Shown piece after piece: positions 11,001 to 22,210 of a DNA stretch of 64,000 bases. The stretch is from Dendrolimus kikuchii (Eukaryota; Arthropoda; Insecta; Lepidoptera; Lasiocampidae): the NCBI GenBank assembly GCA_019925095.2, contig CM034412.1, forward strand, positions 6,507,501 to 6,571,500, in the 5' to 3' direction. The notes under the pieces are model-generated. The model had not been told where the DNA came from. It was given only the letters and a program-made list of their open reading frames with translations, and did no database searches. Each line of letters begins with the position of its first letter. Within the stretch, counting starts at the first letter, position 1. The position numbers were made by a program, and so were the translations under genes.

Positions 11001-12768
11001 AAGAAGAAATAAGAAAATGGACATCGGTCTCTGAAGCGGACGCTCCTAACAGAATCAAAATTGGTACTTTTTAATGTACGATATGAAAGGAAGTAGAAAA
11101 TTTTGAAGAGTGGAGTAGATTATCTGGAAACTACTGCACATGATTCACACGTTATATGTGGTGACGCAATATCAATTGAATTTGGACACTAGTTATTATA
11201 CAGGGGAACTTTTCAAATGGGCCTTGAGGACCTAAACTACACGAAATATCAAAAAAGACTCAAAGTAGTCTCGAAGCCGATTTTAATGAAAAGCAAAGGG
11301 TTCTTTAGAATTTTGATAAATCTAATTAGAAAAATTGCACGTACATACAGCATAAACAGATACATCGTAGATATGCAGAACAATAGTAAAATTTGGTAGT
11401 CTTTTTGCTCTATTCCTATTAGAGGCGATGAAGATGTTGGAACCTCAAGGGAGACTTATTCCCCCGGCTTTTACTCAGCAGGCAACTACGTATACGTCGC
11501 GGGGTTTGAAGCCCTTGAAGCCTTGCCGCATAACGGTGATCTTCCAATGGCTCTCGTTGGTCACTCTGCGGCGTACAATGCCCATCGCGGACTTTGCATT
11601 GGCTTCGTCTGTGGCTTAGTTTGCATTCATCGGCGTTCGGTGGCTATCTGTGGCGTCTAGTGGCCTCTCAGCGGCTTTGTGGTCTTCGCAACCTCGTAAC
11701 ATCACCCTCCTCAGGTGAACGTATGAGATCGGGGGGTTTGGCAGCCAGGTTCATATTTCGGAGGCCGCGCGTGTAGGGGATCGATATCGTGGAGCGATAT
11801 GTTAGTAAAAATTGGTGAAACAGGACCATTAAAATTTTTAAAATCTTGTTTAGAAGTAAAAGGTTGTGTTAAATTTGTCGTTATGTCGCGATATCATGTG
11901 GGAGCCATTTCTCAATTGTGTATTCCTTAAGACGTGTGAACCTTTTATCTAGTTGATAAAAATTCGATACTCGTATGCATTACGTCGAAATTTCTAAACA
12001 AGACGAAGCCGAACTTGTCTTGTTTAGATATACATAAATATATATATATATATATATGTATATACAGTGTTTTAGTTTAACTTATTTTGTAATTCCCACT
12101 CTTGGAAACAACCTCTTTTCTATAAGTAGTTTACTTTTATAACTTATACATGTTTTGACGTTGTGAAACTTATTCTTCTCTACTTTTCCATTTAGTTGAT
12201 CAATAAATATAATTATAATAACAAAAATACAACATTACTCATTCATGCCTACATATTTAATATATTTATATATAATCTACGAACTCTCCACACAGGTCCT
12301 TCGAGCCGGATGTAAGTCTGCAACCTATGGCTAGATATTAATATTTAAAATATCCATAAGGGTACCAAGTTGAATATAAATATTTGGAAAATGTCGATTA
12401 TAGAGTCTGCTTTTATTTTTACATATATATAACTAACGTTTCGCGAATCTTGTCAGTGCTAAGTATTTATTAATCCTCTTCAAGTTTTTGATTAATTTCC
12501 AATAAACATGCACTACATAAAATACTCTCCATTAAATCTAATATCAAATCCCTACAAACTCTTTCGTGAAATTTTAACATCAATTTTTGTATTAATTCTC
12601 AAAATAAGAAATCAAAGAATACAAATAACTCTGCTGATAACAATATTTATTAAAATAATACATTATAAACTGATAAAATTAAATTAAATTTAACTTAGTT
12701 ATATCATGGAAAAAGAATTCTTCTTCCATGGTTATATTGTATTCTACCTATAATCCCTGAAGACTATC
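11001..12768. other. No gene recognised; GC-rich island at about 11428-11780
   Basis: Most of the stretch is AT-rich. The island at 11428-11780 is GC-rich with overlapping frames on both strands. Its minus strand gives arginine- and proline-rich peptides with stops, reminiscent of decayed LINE coding sequence, but I cannot assign a family. A short TA tract lies at about 12037-12057. Confidence 0.35.
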
Positions 12769-12770
12769 TA

Positions 12771-12883
<113 letters not shown>

Positions 12884-12884
12884 T

Positions 12885-13105
12885 ACAATACTGTGCCTAG
12901 GTCACCGTCTTCTATGGGTAAGCTGCCCAGAGGGTTTGCTACGTTTCCTCGCTGGATTGCCATACTGATTCGTTGTCTAGGGTATGCCCCAACCCTCTGA
13001 TTGATTGATTGAGTCGTTTTAATAGCTCTTTGTAGAACCTCATGGCCTCAGGATCCCACTGTCCAAGTGTCTCGACAGCTAACGGACAGAAAATAACTCT
13101 CACTA
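12885..13105 (-). pseudogene. C-terminal tail of a retroelement ORF (ETLG/AIQRGN tail), frameshifted
   Basis: On the minus strand one frame reads FCPLAVETLGQWDPEAMRFY then KELLKRLN. After a frameshift another reads [16 protein letters not shown]. The fragment at 25245-25450 carries the same order of motifs in one frame, and 19455-19545 carries the end of it. I recognise this as a tail found downstream of reverse transcriptases in Lepidoptera and other animals, but I cannot name the clade. No polymerase part is attached. Confidence 0.55.
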
Positions 13106-14411
13106 AGGGTTATATATTAGCGTCGCGTAAGTGATTCAGCTGTTTCCGCCGCCGAAATTAAACTGAAACAAAAGTTAATTGCGACATCATTAATTATAAT
13201 TTGCCTTTTCCTCATGAATATTTCTTTGAAGACAAAGGCAACGTTTCTTTTCATCGACCGTACATCAATCATGAAATGTCATCTAAATCGAAATATTATG
13301 GTCTCTAATGTCGCTATTAAAACACCACTTTTTAGGCTATAATGTATTATATAATGCTAATTTGATATTTATACAGTTCGTTGACACAGGAGAAACCTCA
13401 CGAAACGAGCTAGTGCCTAATTTATCATTATTTATCACGTAAAACGTACATTTACCCCAAGAAAGGTATCTTTCTTATCTACCAGATGGTCTGAAGGTAG
13501 AAAACATTTCATCGATACGACAAATTGAAAGTCACGTCGTTATCTATCGATATAACCAACGTAAGCAGTCGAAGGTACTAGGCTCCCAAAACATAACAAA
13601 AGTAAACTATTTTGACAGCCAAACATTTAATAAAAAGCTATATACACTTGAACACAAAGCAAGAATGAGACGTAGCTATCTCTTCGGCGCTACCTCTCGT
13701 TCAGTTTACGTCAGTTGACAAGCAGTGGGTGAACGAACTTTGAGAGTTTACTGGGCTAAAAGTTGAATGTACCTCCGTTCGCGGACATTACGAACAAGAT
13801 AGCAACTTTACCATATGCCGCTTGTATTTGGAACGTTTAAAACACCTTTTCGAGGACATCAAAATTAAACTATTCTAATTTATAATAAGGCTTTGAATTA
13901 GTCTTTAGCGTTTTTCGACTTAATACCTTTTGGTATTGAATGGCAAGTTTCTCACGACTACCACCACATTCGCAGTTCTGTAGTGAGACGAGTGTGCAGA
14001 TAAGTTGGGGGCATGTCTGTGTGCATACTTGAGGTTGGTGTAGTCTTGAAAATAATTTCGCGGTCACACCGAGCCGGTGAGTTCACACAACCCGATCCAC
14101 CTGTCTCTTTTGCACGCTTGGTTATTTATATCTATGCACGGAACTATGTACATATTTATTTATACACATAGTTGAACAAATATGTGGAAAATGCTTCGGA
14201 AAATTTACTTTACTATTTTGCATCTATCTACTTGAAAGTTACCTATTTTTATGTTGTTCATATAACAGAAACTTATAATATAAAGTACATGTTGAAGAAA
14301 GTTACCACTGATAGTCAGTTAGGTTACTACTACTATCCCAGAACACTCATTAGCTTGAGTGGTGAGTGAAATAGAAGAATGGTTTACTGGATATCGAGTA
14401 AACGTTGCGAA
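13106..14411. other. No gene seen
   Basis: AT-rich intergenic DNA with a slightly GC-richer patch at 13660-13780. No recognisable coding sequence, repeats or terminal structures. Confidence 0.4.
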
Positions 14412-17120
14412 TTCTTTTTTTTTCAGGCGGGCGAAATGCTATTTACGCACATACTGGGTCCTTTGCAAGGGATTAGACCATTATCAATTATGGAGATATT
14501 CCACTAAGGGCAATCCAAACAGTAATTGATCGGCTTGTGTGGAGACTCGAGACCATTGCACGTACAATGGCTAATACCCACTAAAACCACCCTCTTCCGA
14601 TGCCCCGCTCTTATGGCAGGAAAGGTATGAGACTTAGAATGTAGTTATGCCCACACTGATCCTAGTGCAATAAGTGCCTGAGAAAGCCCCTGGAAGAGCT
14701 AACTCACTTCGACGACAGAGGTGAAGACTCCTCTGTTCCCTTGATACGAGAGGGCCCCTGAAGCGGTATTATTCAGGGAGGGAAATCATGCGCATATCTG
14801 CGCCTCGAGTTAAAATCTCTGCGGCGTCCAAGCTGCGCACTCGACTAGCGTATGAAACGCCGTGTCAAGCACGCCACACTGGTGGCCTTCGGGTGAAGGC
14901 TGACAGCCCGCAATCTGATGCAGATACTTATCGAAGCAACCGTGCCTGGTAAGTATCTGCGTCATTCTGAAGGTCAGGGTCTGGCGTTCCCGCGAGAGCC
15001 ATTCCAACAGCTGCGGTTGAATCGCTTCCACCGTGTAAACGCCGGCCGCAGGGTTTTCCAACTCTACTGACCAAGATTGGATCATAGAGACGGTTTCCCG
15101 CGTCCTGATCGCCTCGATTTCGGCCTGGCAGAAGACCAGGCCACGAGCAAGAGCATCCTTTTGGGAGCGCCGAACTTTGGTAAGCACATCCGCCTGGAGA
15201 GGCCAGGGCGGATCGCCCGCCAAGAGTGTCGACGGCGTCCACGACACTGTACGGTACCCACGGATAGTCCTCACCGCCAGGATCCGCTGTGCACGGCACA
15301 GCAGAGTCCTATTGTGGCGGTGGACTGCAGTGAACCAAACGGGTGCACCGTACAGGGTCATACCTTCTAAGGATGCCCGAGTAGAGTTTCCTAGTCGCCC
15401 CCGCCGGTCCCCCCACGTTGGGAAGAAGCCAAGAGAGGGCGCCTGCGGACTTCAAGATTTTTGGAACTAGCTGCTCAAAGTGCGCTTTGAACAGTCATTT
15501 CCCGTCAAGAATTAACCCCAGATATTTCATCTGGGGACCTACTCTGATGTCCACCCCTTGAACTGTAACGGTCAAGTCCGCGGGGGGATTACGGAAACGC
15601 CTATGGAACATGATGGCCTCCGTCTTCGCGGGGGAGACCCTCAAGCCCAGCCTAGCTATTCTTTGGACCACGATCGCCAACCCGTCATTGGCGAGGTCCA
15701 CGGATTCCGCAAAGGACGCAGCGCGTGCCATGAGTAGGGTCTCATTCGCAAAGCAGATTAGCCCTACTCCGGGCAGGACCGGAACCCGAAGGATCCAGTC
15801 GTAACTGACGTTCCAAAAAATCGGCCCGAGGACAGACCCCATCGGAACACCGCACGCGACGCGTCGCCGACCTAACGCGCGATTTTCGGACTCACCGCCC
15901 TCCCAAAGGATGTACCTGTCCTGGAGGTATGCGCCCAACAGCCTCGTGAGGTACAGGGGAACTCCATGCGCGTGGAGCCCCTCCCTGATCGTCTCATGAG
16001 GGAGGCTGTTAAAGGCGTTCGCTATATCAAGCGACACCGCCAGAACAGTATCCTTCTCTTGGACAGCTTCGTCCGTTATAGTTCTCAGTATCTCGAAAGC
16101 GTCCATCGTGGAGCAACTCCACCGAAACTCGAACTGCGTTTGTGCGAGCCCCGGCTCCATAGTGTCGAGATGCTTCACGAGGCGTTCCGCCACCCGCCAG
16201 ATCTTTTCGAAGACCTTGACGACCTCGTTCAGCAATACTATGGGCCTGTAGGCGGACGGATCATTGGAAGGCCGACCTTCCTTGGGAATCAGGCACAACC
16301 GACCGTCCTTCAATTGCGACGGAAACTGACCTGTGTGAATAAAGGCATCGAAGAGTTCCCGCAGCTGGCTGCGTAGATGTTTAGCAGCCAGGAAGAGGAG
16401 TCAACCCGGAACCCCGTCGGGTCCCGGCGCCGTCTTCCTGCCCTGGAGCCGTTCCAGGGCGACGTCTAATTCCTCTTCGGAGATGGAGTGAGGCTCCACC
16501 TCCGGAGTGTCGGAACTATTGGACCCATGCTGGGGGGAGTAAAGTTTCCTGGATCCGGGAAAAGCCCATCGATAACCGACCGGAGGACCTCGGGTTCGAG
16601 CGTCTCTGTGACCGTGGAAATGCAAGACCGCAACGTGTTGCGTTCCCCATGGTACGGACGCCCCCAAGGATCCCGGTCGAGTGTCTCGAGGAGCTCGGCC
16701 CGCGCCCGGGCTTTCGCTTGCAGAATTGCAATCGAAAGGGCCTTTCTGGCCTCTCTGAACTCACCCACGAGTCCGTTCTCCTCAACATAGTCTGGAGGAC
16801 GACGCGCTCTGCTACGTTTGAACCTGTGGCTGATGATGCGAACTACCCTTCGCATCTCGCCCAGCTCCTGGGTCCACCAATGGACCGATCTACGCGGCGG
16901 CGGCCATTTGGTGACTCAAGGCATAGTAGCGTCGCAAATCCTTATGACGGATTTGCGCATGTGCTCAGCCTGTGCCTCCAGATTCCCAAAATCGGCTGGG
17001 TAGGCCCAGCTTTCGGTGAGAGCCCACTCCTTGACTTTGTCTGGGTCGAGCTTGGTAAGAGCCCAACGCGGGAGCCGAGTGGGGCCACGAACAGGGTTCG
17101 GACTGGACGGGAGGGAGAGT
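14412..17120 (-). pseudogene. R1-clade LINE, 5' truncated and decayed (copy 1)
   Basis: Reading leftwards from 17120, the frame passes from the end of the endonuclease/linker region through LQGRKTAPGPDGVPG and the reverse transcriptase block (15495-16313). It then continues through the C-terminal region, including LTFRMTQILTRHGCFDKYL (14810-15361), and a 3' untranslated part ending at a T run, the minus-strand poly-A, near 14414-14424. RT motif A is intact (SLDIANAFNSLPH), but the catalytic YADD box reads FANE. Several frameshifts and stops separate the blocks. The R1 assignment rests on the RT block and the C-terminal GHGCF region. The 5' end stops abruptly against an RTE fragment. A second copy lies at 19582-21148. 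Confidence 0.85.
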
Positions 17121-17309
17121 CGATCAAATTGATCGTGTACTAGTAGAAGGTGATGTCAGGAGCCTTAAGAACAGACGAGCGTGCATTACAAGAGTTATGA
17201 ATGTCAAAAAAGCAAGTGAAGCGTGTAAGAATAAGCCTGAATAGCGCTCTGTTGTTCGTGCCTCCCCGCAAGGGAACTGGCGTGAAGTTATGTATGTATG
17301 TATGTATGT
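17121..17309 (+). pseudogene. RTE-type LINE, 3' end fragment
   Basis: Matches the last part of the copy at 41856-42267, from GATCGTGTACTAG through CCCGCAAGGGAACTGGCG, and ends in a (TATG)n tail at about 17286-17309. Short tandem repeats at the 3' end are typical of RTE elements. The coding part is only the last dozens of codons and has a stop. It lies head to head with the truncated R1 copy. Confidence 0.65.
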
Positions 17310-17334
17310 CAACTGTACGCCAACGCTACCTATG

Positions 17335-17490
17335 TAATTAGATTTTGTCCATCCAAAGGTTGCCTGGAAGAGATTGCTTTTAGCAATAAGGCCGCCCATT
17401 GTACTACCTTTTAGTAATTAAGTTTTTTGTGTATTTTTTTCTATGTAAAGTTGGTGTTCAATAAAGAGTGATTGTATTGTTATTTTGAAC
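17335..17490 (+). repeat. LINE 3' untranslated tail (GTTGCCTGGAAGAGAT type)
   Basis: Contains GGTTGCCTGGAAGAGATTGC, a small hairpin around TTTTAGCAATAA, AGGCCGCCCATTGTAC, and an AATAAAG signal near the end. The same sequence occurs in reverse at 42436-42500 and related ones at 10199 and 22960. This is the usual 3' end of a Jockey-like LINE in Lepidoptera. No coding part is attached. Confidence 0.55.
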
Positions 17491-17966
17491 ATATATAATA
17501 TTTGAAATGTCTAACCCCGCAACTACATATGGTACCTTAGCACTAGCAACGCCCCTGTTAGTGACGTAATTACTAACTACATAATTTATAGATCAACCAG
17601 CAATTTAAAACAGATAAAAATCGATACTTTATTTAACGACATAAAAGCACATACACTATACTTTTTTCGCTATTTTATTCAAGATGCATTGAAGATATAT
17701 CAATTACCAGCTGCCTGGGCATACAGCTGCAAATGCTAAACTCATTACTATGGTTGAAAAGCAACGCTTTCGATTTCGTTGTATTTTTTCCACACTAATC
17801 GTTCCACTATAAGATAAATTAACAACTGTACGAGATAAAGTTTAAAGACTAATTGCAAATACTAATAGATACTTTATCGCTTTGTGTTGTTTGGTTTATG
17901 GGGTATTTCGTTGGCAATAGAGATGCGGACATGTGTTATAATAAATTCTAATATTTTATATATAAA

Positions 17967-18180
17967 CTAGTTGTGCCAGCGACTTCATCCGCGTGGGATT
18001 TTGTTTCGCGGGTCCCTAAAAATAAGTATACTTTCCCCTATGTTATATTTCAACTATGATAATTTTATTTAATTTATCTGTACTATAGCAGCGTTGTGTC
18101 GAATTTAATTCCGGAACAACAATAACCCCAGTGCAAACTTGTTTGCTGAAAATGCGTCGTACATATTTTCAAAATATGCT
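17967..18180 (-). mobile_element. Helitron 3' end, fragment
   Basis: Read on the minus strand, CCACGCGGATGAAGTCGC is followed shortly by CTAG and T (17966-17970), the same hairpin plus CTAG layout as the other Helitron copies here. The body is short and diverged, and the 5' limit is uncertain. Confidence 0.5.
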
Positions 18181-18209
18181 TTTTTTAAGATACATGATAA
18201 GCAATGTAA

Positions 18210-18948
18210 GGGGCCATCCATAAATCACGTCACACGTTATGAGGCGAGAGAAGTGTGACAGGATGTGGGAGGGGTTCTAAATTTTGTGACGTCACAGTTC
18301 AAAATCTGCTATTTAAGCTTTAAGACACGAAATTTGAACTATTATAACGAATATATAACGAAAAGCTTCAAAATATTTCTAACTCTATCTATATGAGCAG
18401 TGTTTAAATTTTTTTATTGTATGAGTTCAGCAGACAGGCAGACGGCCCACTTGATGGAAAGCGGTCACCATCGCCTATGGATATTTGCAACACCAAAGGT
18501 TTTAAAGGCTACCAATGCGCTGCTGCTCTCTTAATGGAGACTGGAACCTGGTCACTAATGCCGGAACACAACTCAAGGTTATTATGGCGACAAACTTTAG
18601 ACCAGGGGTGGGAGCCATCCAGTCGGGCAAATGCCCTACCACCTAGCTGTGGGTCGTTTTGCCGCCTCTTACGACAGGCCGCCCGGCCGCAGGGAATTGT
18701 ATTCTTTCTGCGTTCCTGCACGGATAGATTATTTTTTAAATTATTAAAAAATAATTTAAATGGAACGACAATAAGTAATAATTTAGGAACTGCTGTTTTA
18801 ATTTAATAATTTCATGATGTAAGATTGCAAAACATGTGATGTCACACTAGGGGAGGGAGGAGTCTCATAAATGTGACCAGCTGTGACAAGGACGGAGGAG
18901 GGGTCAAAGAAGCATGAAATTCGTGTGACGTAATTTGTGGATGGCCCC
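18210..18948. mobile_element. PIF/Harbinger-like MITE carrying a family A insertion
   Basis: The ends are 27-base inverted repeats starting GGGGCCATCCATAAATCACG, with about 25 of 27 matching. They are flanked by TAA on both sides (18207-18209 and 18949-18951). A three-base TAA duplication suits PIF/Harbinger. A second copy without the insertion lies at 38864-39209, which allows the inserted block to be delimited. No transposase is encoded. Confidence 0.8.
18409..18726 (-). mobile_element. Short retroposon family A inside the MITE
   Basis: A near full-length copy in minus sense: the T-rich left end is the poly-A tail and CCGTTCCTGCACGGATA is the inverted start. The paralogous MITE at 38864 continues without it at the same point, around GTTTAAATT. 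A few extra bases in the body (near 18505) distinguish this copy from the consensus. Confidence 0.85.
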
Positions 18949-19411
18949 TAAGTACGTCGCTATTCCTTAAACTCCCATCGCTAAACTTCCTTTCCATGAA
19001 TTGTAATCCTTACTATCGATGTTTATATAAGTTTCGCGCAAATAAAAATCGCGTGTTCGTCCATAGTAGAGGTTAACGTAATATTTAGCATCCCGTACGA
19101 TAACCAAGAGTGCAACGACCCGCCACACGCCAATCAACTCATTCGCAACCAATTACACAGAAAGAGTTTAATCAAAAAATTTACTAATACATTTCCGTGT
19201 GGAACCAATAAAGTTGCTCTGGTCGTGTTTAATTCATAATTATTTACAACTAGTATAAATTAGGGCTGCTACCTTCGCACATCAATCTCTTATTTATCCA
19301 TCAATAATATAATAAATAATTCTTTGGGGGTGTCGAGTTTAAATAGGTTTAATACATATTTATTAAACTAAGAGTTTAAAACTAACACAACATATAGATA
19401 GAAGACATACT

Positions 19412-19550
19412 TATATTGTATTCTACCTGTAATCGTTCAATACTATAAGTAGAATAACTAAGCTTAGGTCACCGTCTTCTGTGTGTAAGGTGCCCAGAAG
19501 GCTGAATACGTTTCCTCATTGGATTACCATACTGATCCGTTGTCCGAGGT
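19412..19550 (-). pseudogene. Retroelement C-terminal tail fragment
   Basis: Shares with 12731-13000 both the ATTGTATTCTACCT block and the region coding for the IQ.GN.....LGTL motif on the minus strand. It is only about 45 codons long, with a stop. It ends just before the R1 copy that starts at 19582. Confidence 0.45.
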
Positions 19551-19581
19551 TAAACAAGCTCGTTATATGTCGTTTTGAAAA

Positions 19582-21148
19582 GGCCCCCAGATGAAATATC
19601 TGGAGCTAATACTCGACGGGAAATGACTGTTTTAAGCGCACTTTGAGCAGCTAGTTCTCAAACTCGTGAGGTCCGCAGGCGCCCTCTCTCGGCTTCTTCC
19701 CAACGTGGGGGGACCGGGGAGGACGACTAGGAAACTCTACTCGGGCATCCTTAGGAGTTTGGCCCTGTACGGTGCACCCGTTTGGTCCACTGCACTTCAC
19801 CGCCACAATAGGACTCTGTTGTGCCGCGCACAACGGCTCCTGGCGGTGAGGGTCATTCGTGGATAATGTACAGTGTCTTGGACGGCGTCGGCACTCTTGG
19901 CAGGCGATCCGCCCTGGCCTCTCCAGGCGAACGTACTTGCCAAAGTTCGGCGCTCCCGACAGGACTTTTTTTTATTTATTTTTTATTGCAGGAGTTCAGC
20001 AGACAGGCAGACGGCCCACTTGATGGAAAGCGGTTACCATCGCCTATGGACATTTGCAACACCAAAGGTGCTACAAATGCGCTGCTGCTCTCTTAAAGGA
20101 GAATGGAACTTGGTCACTAATGCCGGAACACAACTGAAGGTTGTTATGGCGGCATACTTTAGACCAGGGCCAGGCAGGTAGCCATCCAGTCGGGCAAATG
20201 CCCTACCACCTGGCTGTGGGATGTTTAGTCGCCTCTTACGACAGGCCGCCAGGCGGCAGGAAATTGTATTCTTTCTCCGTTCCTGCACGGATGCACTCGC
20301 ACGTGGCCTGGTCTACTGCCAGGCCGAGTTTCAGGCGATCACGACGCGGGATACCGCGACCATGATCCAATCTTGGTCAGTAGAGTTGGAAAACCCTGTG
20401 GCTGGCATTGATACGGTGGAAGCGATGCGCCCACACCTGTTGCGAAGGCTCTCGCGGAAACGTGGGACCCTAACCTTCAGGATGACGCAGATTCTTACCG
20501 GGCATGGGTGCTTCGATAAGTATCTGAATCATATCGTCGGCTTCCTGCTTTCACCCCAATGTCGTCAGTGGGGCGCACAAGACACGGCGTTTCATACGCT
20601 AGTCGAGTGCGCAACATGGGCGGGCACCACAGAGGTTTGATCTCGAGACAATAGTAAGTCCGATCGATTCGCTCGGCAGTCTGGTGCAAGCCGGGTGGGT
20701 GCGTCCAATTTTTGCGAGACTGTAATGTCTCAAAAGGAGGTCGCAGAACGAGATAGGGAGAGAGGTACAAGTGCGCACCATGTGCCTCACGGGTACCGAC
20801 GTCAGTCGGGGTCCCGGAGGCGCAGATATGCGCATGACTTCCCTCCTTGAAAATACCGCTGCAGGGGCCCTCTAGCATCTAGGGAGCAGAGGAGTCTTCA
20901 CCCCTGTTGACGAAGTGAGTTTGCACTGCTTCCCGGAGCATTCTCAAGCACTGATGCGCTAGGATCAGCGTGGGCGTAACTACGTTCTAAGTCTCACGCT
21001 CTTCCTGCCATAAGCGCGGGGCACATGGGAGGAGGGTGGTTTTAGTGGAGTATTGAGTACTCGAGTCTCCACACAAGCCGGTCGATTAGTGTTTGGATTA
21101 TCCCCTTGGGAATGCCTCCATAATCGACTACCTCGCCTTAAAAAAAAA
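19582..21148 (+). pseudogene. R1-clade LINE, C-terminal part and 3' UTR (copy 2), split by family A
   Basis: Starts at the end of the RT domain (KYLELILDGK) and continues through LYGAPVWSTALHRHNRTLLC, then is interrupted at 19966. It resumes at 20291 with DALARGLVYCQAEF and reaches LTFRMTQILTGHGCFDKYL before the zinc-binding-like C-terminus. The 3' UTR matches copy 1 in inverted orientation and ends in a run of A at about 21140-21148. Stops near the start and before the interruption show it is dead. Copy 1 at 14412 is uninterrupted at the same codon. Confidence 0.85.
19966..20290 (-). mobile_element. Short retroposon family A inside R1 copy 2
   Basis: Minus-sense copy with a T-rich left end and CCGTTCCTGCACGGA on the right. 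The insertion splits the codon pair for QD/DA in the R1 C-terminal domain. Copy 1 of R1 reads straight through the equivalent place (near 15150). A clear duplication is not visible: at most GGA is shared. Confidence 0.85.
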
Positions 21149-21499
21149 TATCGTTTTGAAAGCTTTTTGCAGAGGACCATGGCCTTTATATAATTAATTT
21201 AAAAATGAATAATATCAAGGGGACTCGGATCGGCTTAGATTTCAAAATGCAATTTTTATAATGTGTCTGTCTGTTAAAGAAACGTGAAAACTATTCAACT
21301 CTTTTTAACCCAATAAATGACATCGTTCCCGTAGAATAGATGAATTCAGCAAATGAAGATGGCGCTGTCGTTGCATTTCACTAATAAATACATCGTCGTC
21401 ACGGAAATGCAAACGACGTTAGTTCCGTGGGAGCGGAGGCGTTCAGCCCGGAAGCGCTCTTGAGGAGGCACCTCCTGTGAGGTTCGACCTCGGCTCGAC

Positions 21500-21959
21500 C
21501 GATGCGATACGATGAAGAACACAATGCAATTTTTTTTAATTCTTATCTGTTTGTTCGGTATTCACGTAAAAACTACTGACTACTACTACTTTTCGCTGAT
21601 CGACAGCGAATTTTTAGTCTTAAGCTCTGCGCTACTTTTTATCCTGGGGATCCAGTGGGAATTTTTCTGGGAATTATTTAAAATGGCCAGACTAAAAAAA
21701 TCGAATTCCAACGTGATTTTTTTACTGATCGCTAGCAAATTTAATGTAATACAGTGTGTATTTTTATCCCGGGAATTCCGCGGGAATTTTCCTGGGAGCG
21801 GTTTGTACTTGTTCGGGTGCATAAAAATTAGCTTATGCCTACACAGTTTTCACTTGAACAATAGCTTGAATTCTTTTTCAAATGCTGCGGTATTTTATGT
21901 CCCAGGAATCACACGGGACTCTCAAGTCAAGCGTAGACGAAATCACGAGTATATCCTAG
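21500..21959 (+). mobile_element. Non-autonomous Helitron (family E), copy 2
   Basis: Ends with GCGTAGACGAAATCACGAG and TATATCCTAGT, a hairpin-like block then CTAG before T. The body matches the copies at 2472, 56331 and 61871, including GCTGATCGACAGC and CCCGGGAATTCCGCGGGAA. The 155-codon frame over it (21512-21979) is not conserved in the other copies and is not a gene. Confidence 0.65.
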
Positions 21960-21974
21960 TATTTTATACTAATA

Positions 21975-22210
21975 TATAACGCTGAAGAGTTTGTTTTTTT
22001 GTTTGCTTGAACGCGCTAATCTCAGGAACTACTGGCTTGATTTGAAAAATTCTTTAAGTGTTAGATAGCCCATTTATTGAGAAAGGCTATATATTATGAT
22101 GCTAAGACTAATAGGAGCGGAGCAACAATGAAGAATTTTTCAAAATCAAGGGGTTTTTTAACTTACTTTTTTTACTATTCCACGCGGACGAAGTCGCGGG
22201 CAGAAGCTAG
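21975..22210 (+). mobile_element. Helitron 3' end, second family (F)
   Basis: Ends CACGCGGACGAAGTCGCGGG then CAGAAGCTAG and T, a stem CGCGGAC/GTCGCG about ten bases before CTAG. The body differs from family E (it has CTCAGGAACTACTGG). It abuts the previous Helitron almost directly. Confidence 0.65.

Noticed and set aside
15077..15470. Overlapping + strand frames over the R1 copy
   Set aside because: GC-rich antisense shadows of the minus-strand LINE; the peptides have no family match.
21512..21979. 155-codon + strand frame with a hydrophobic start
   Set aside because: It lies over a Helitron whose other copies do not preserve the frame; no signal of coding constraint.
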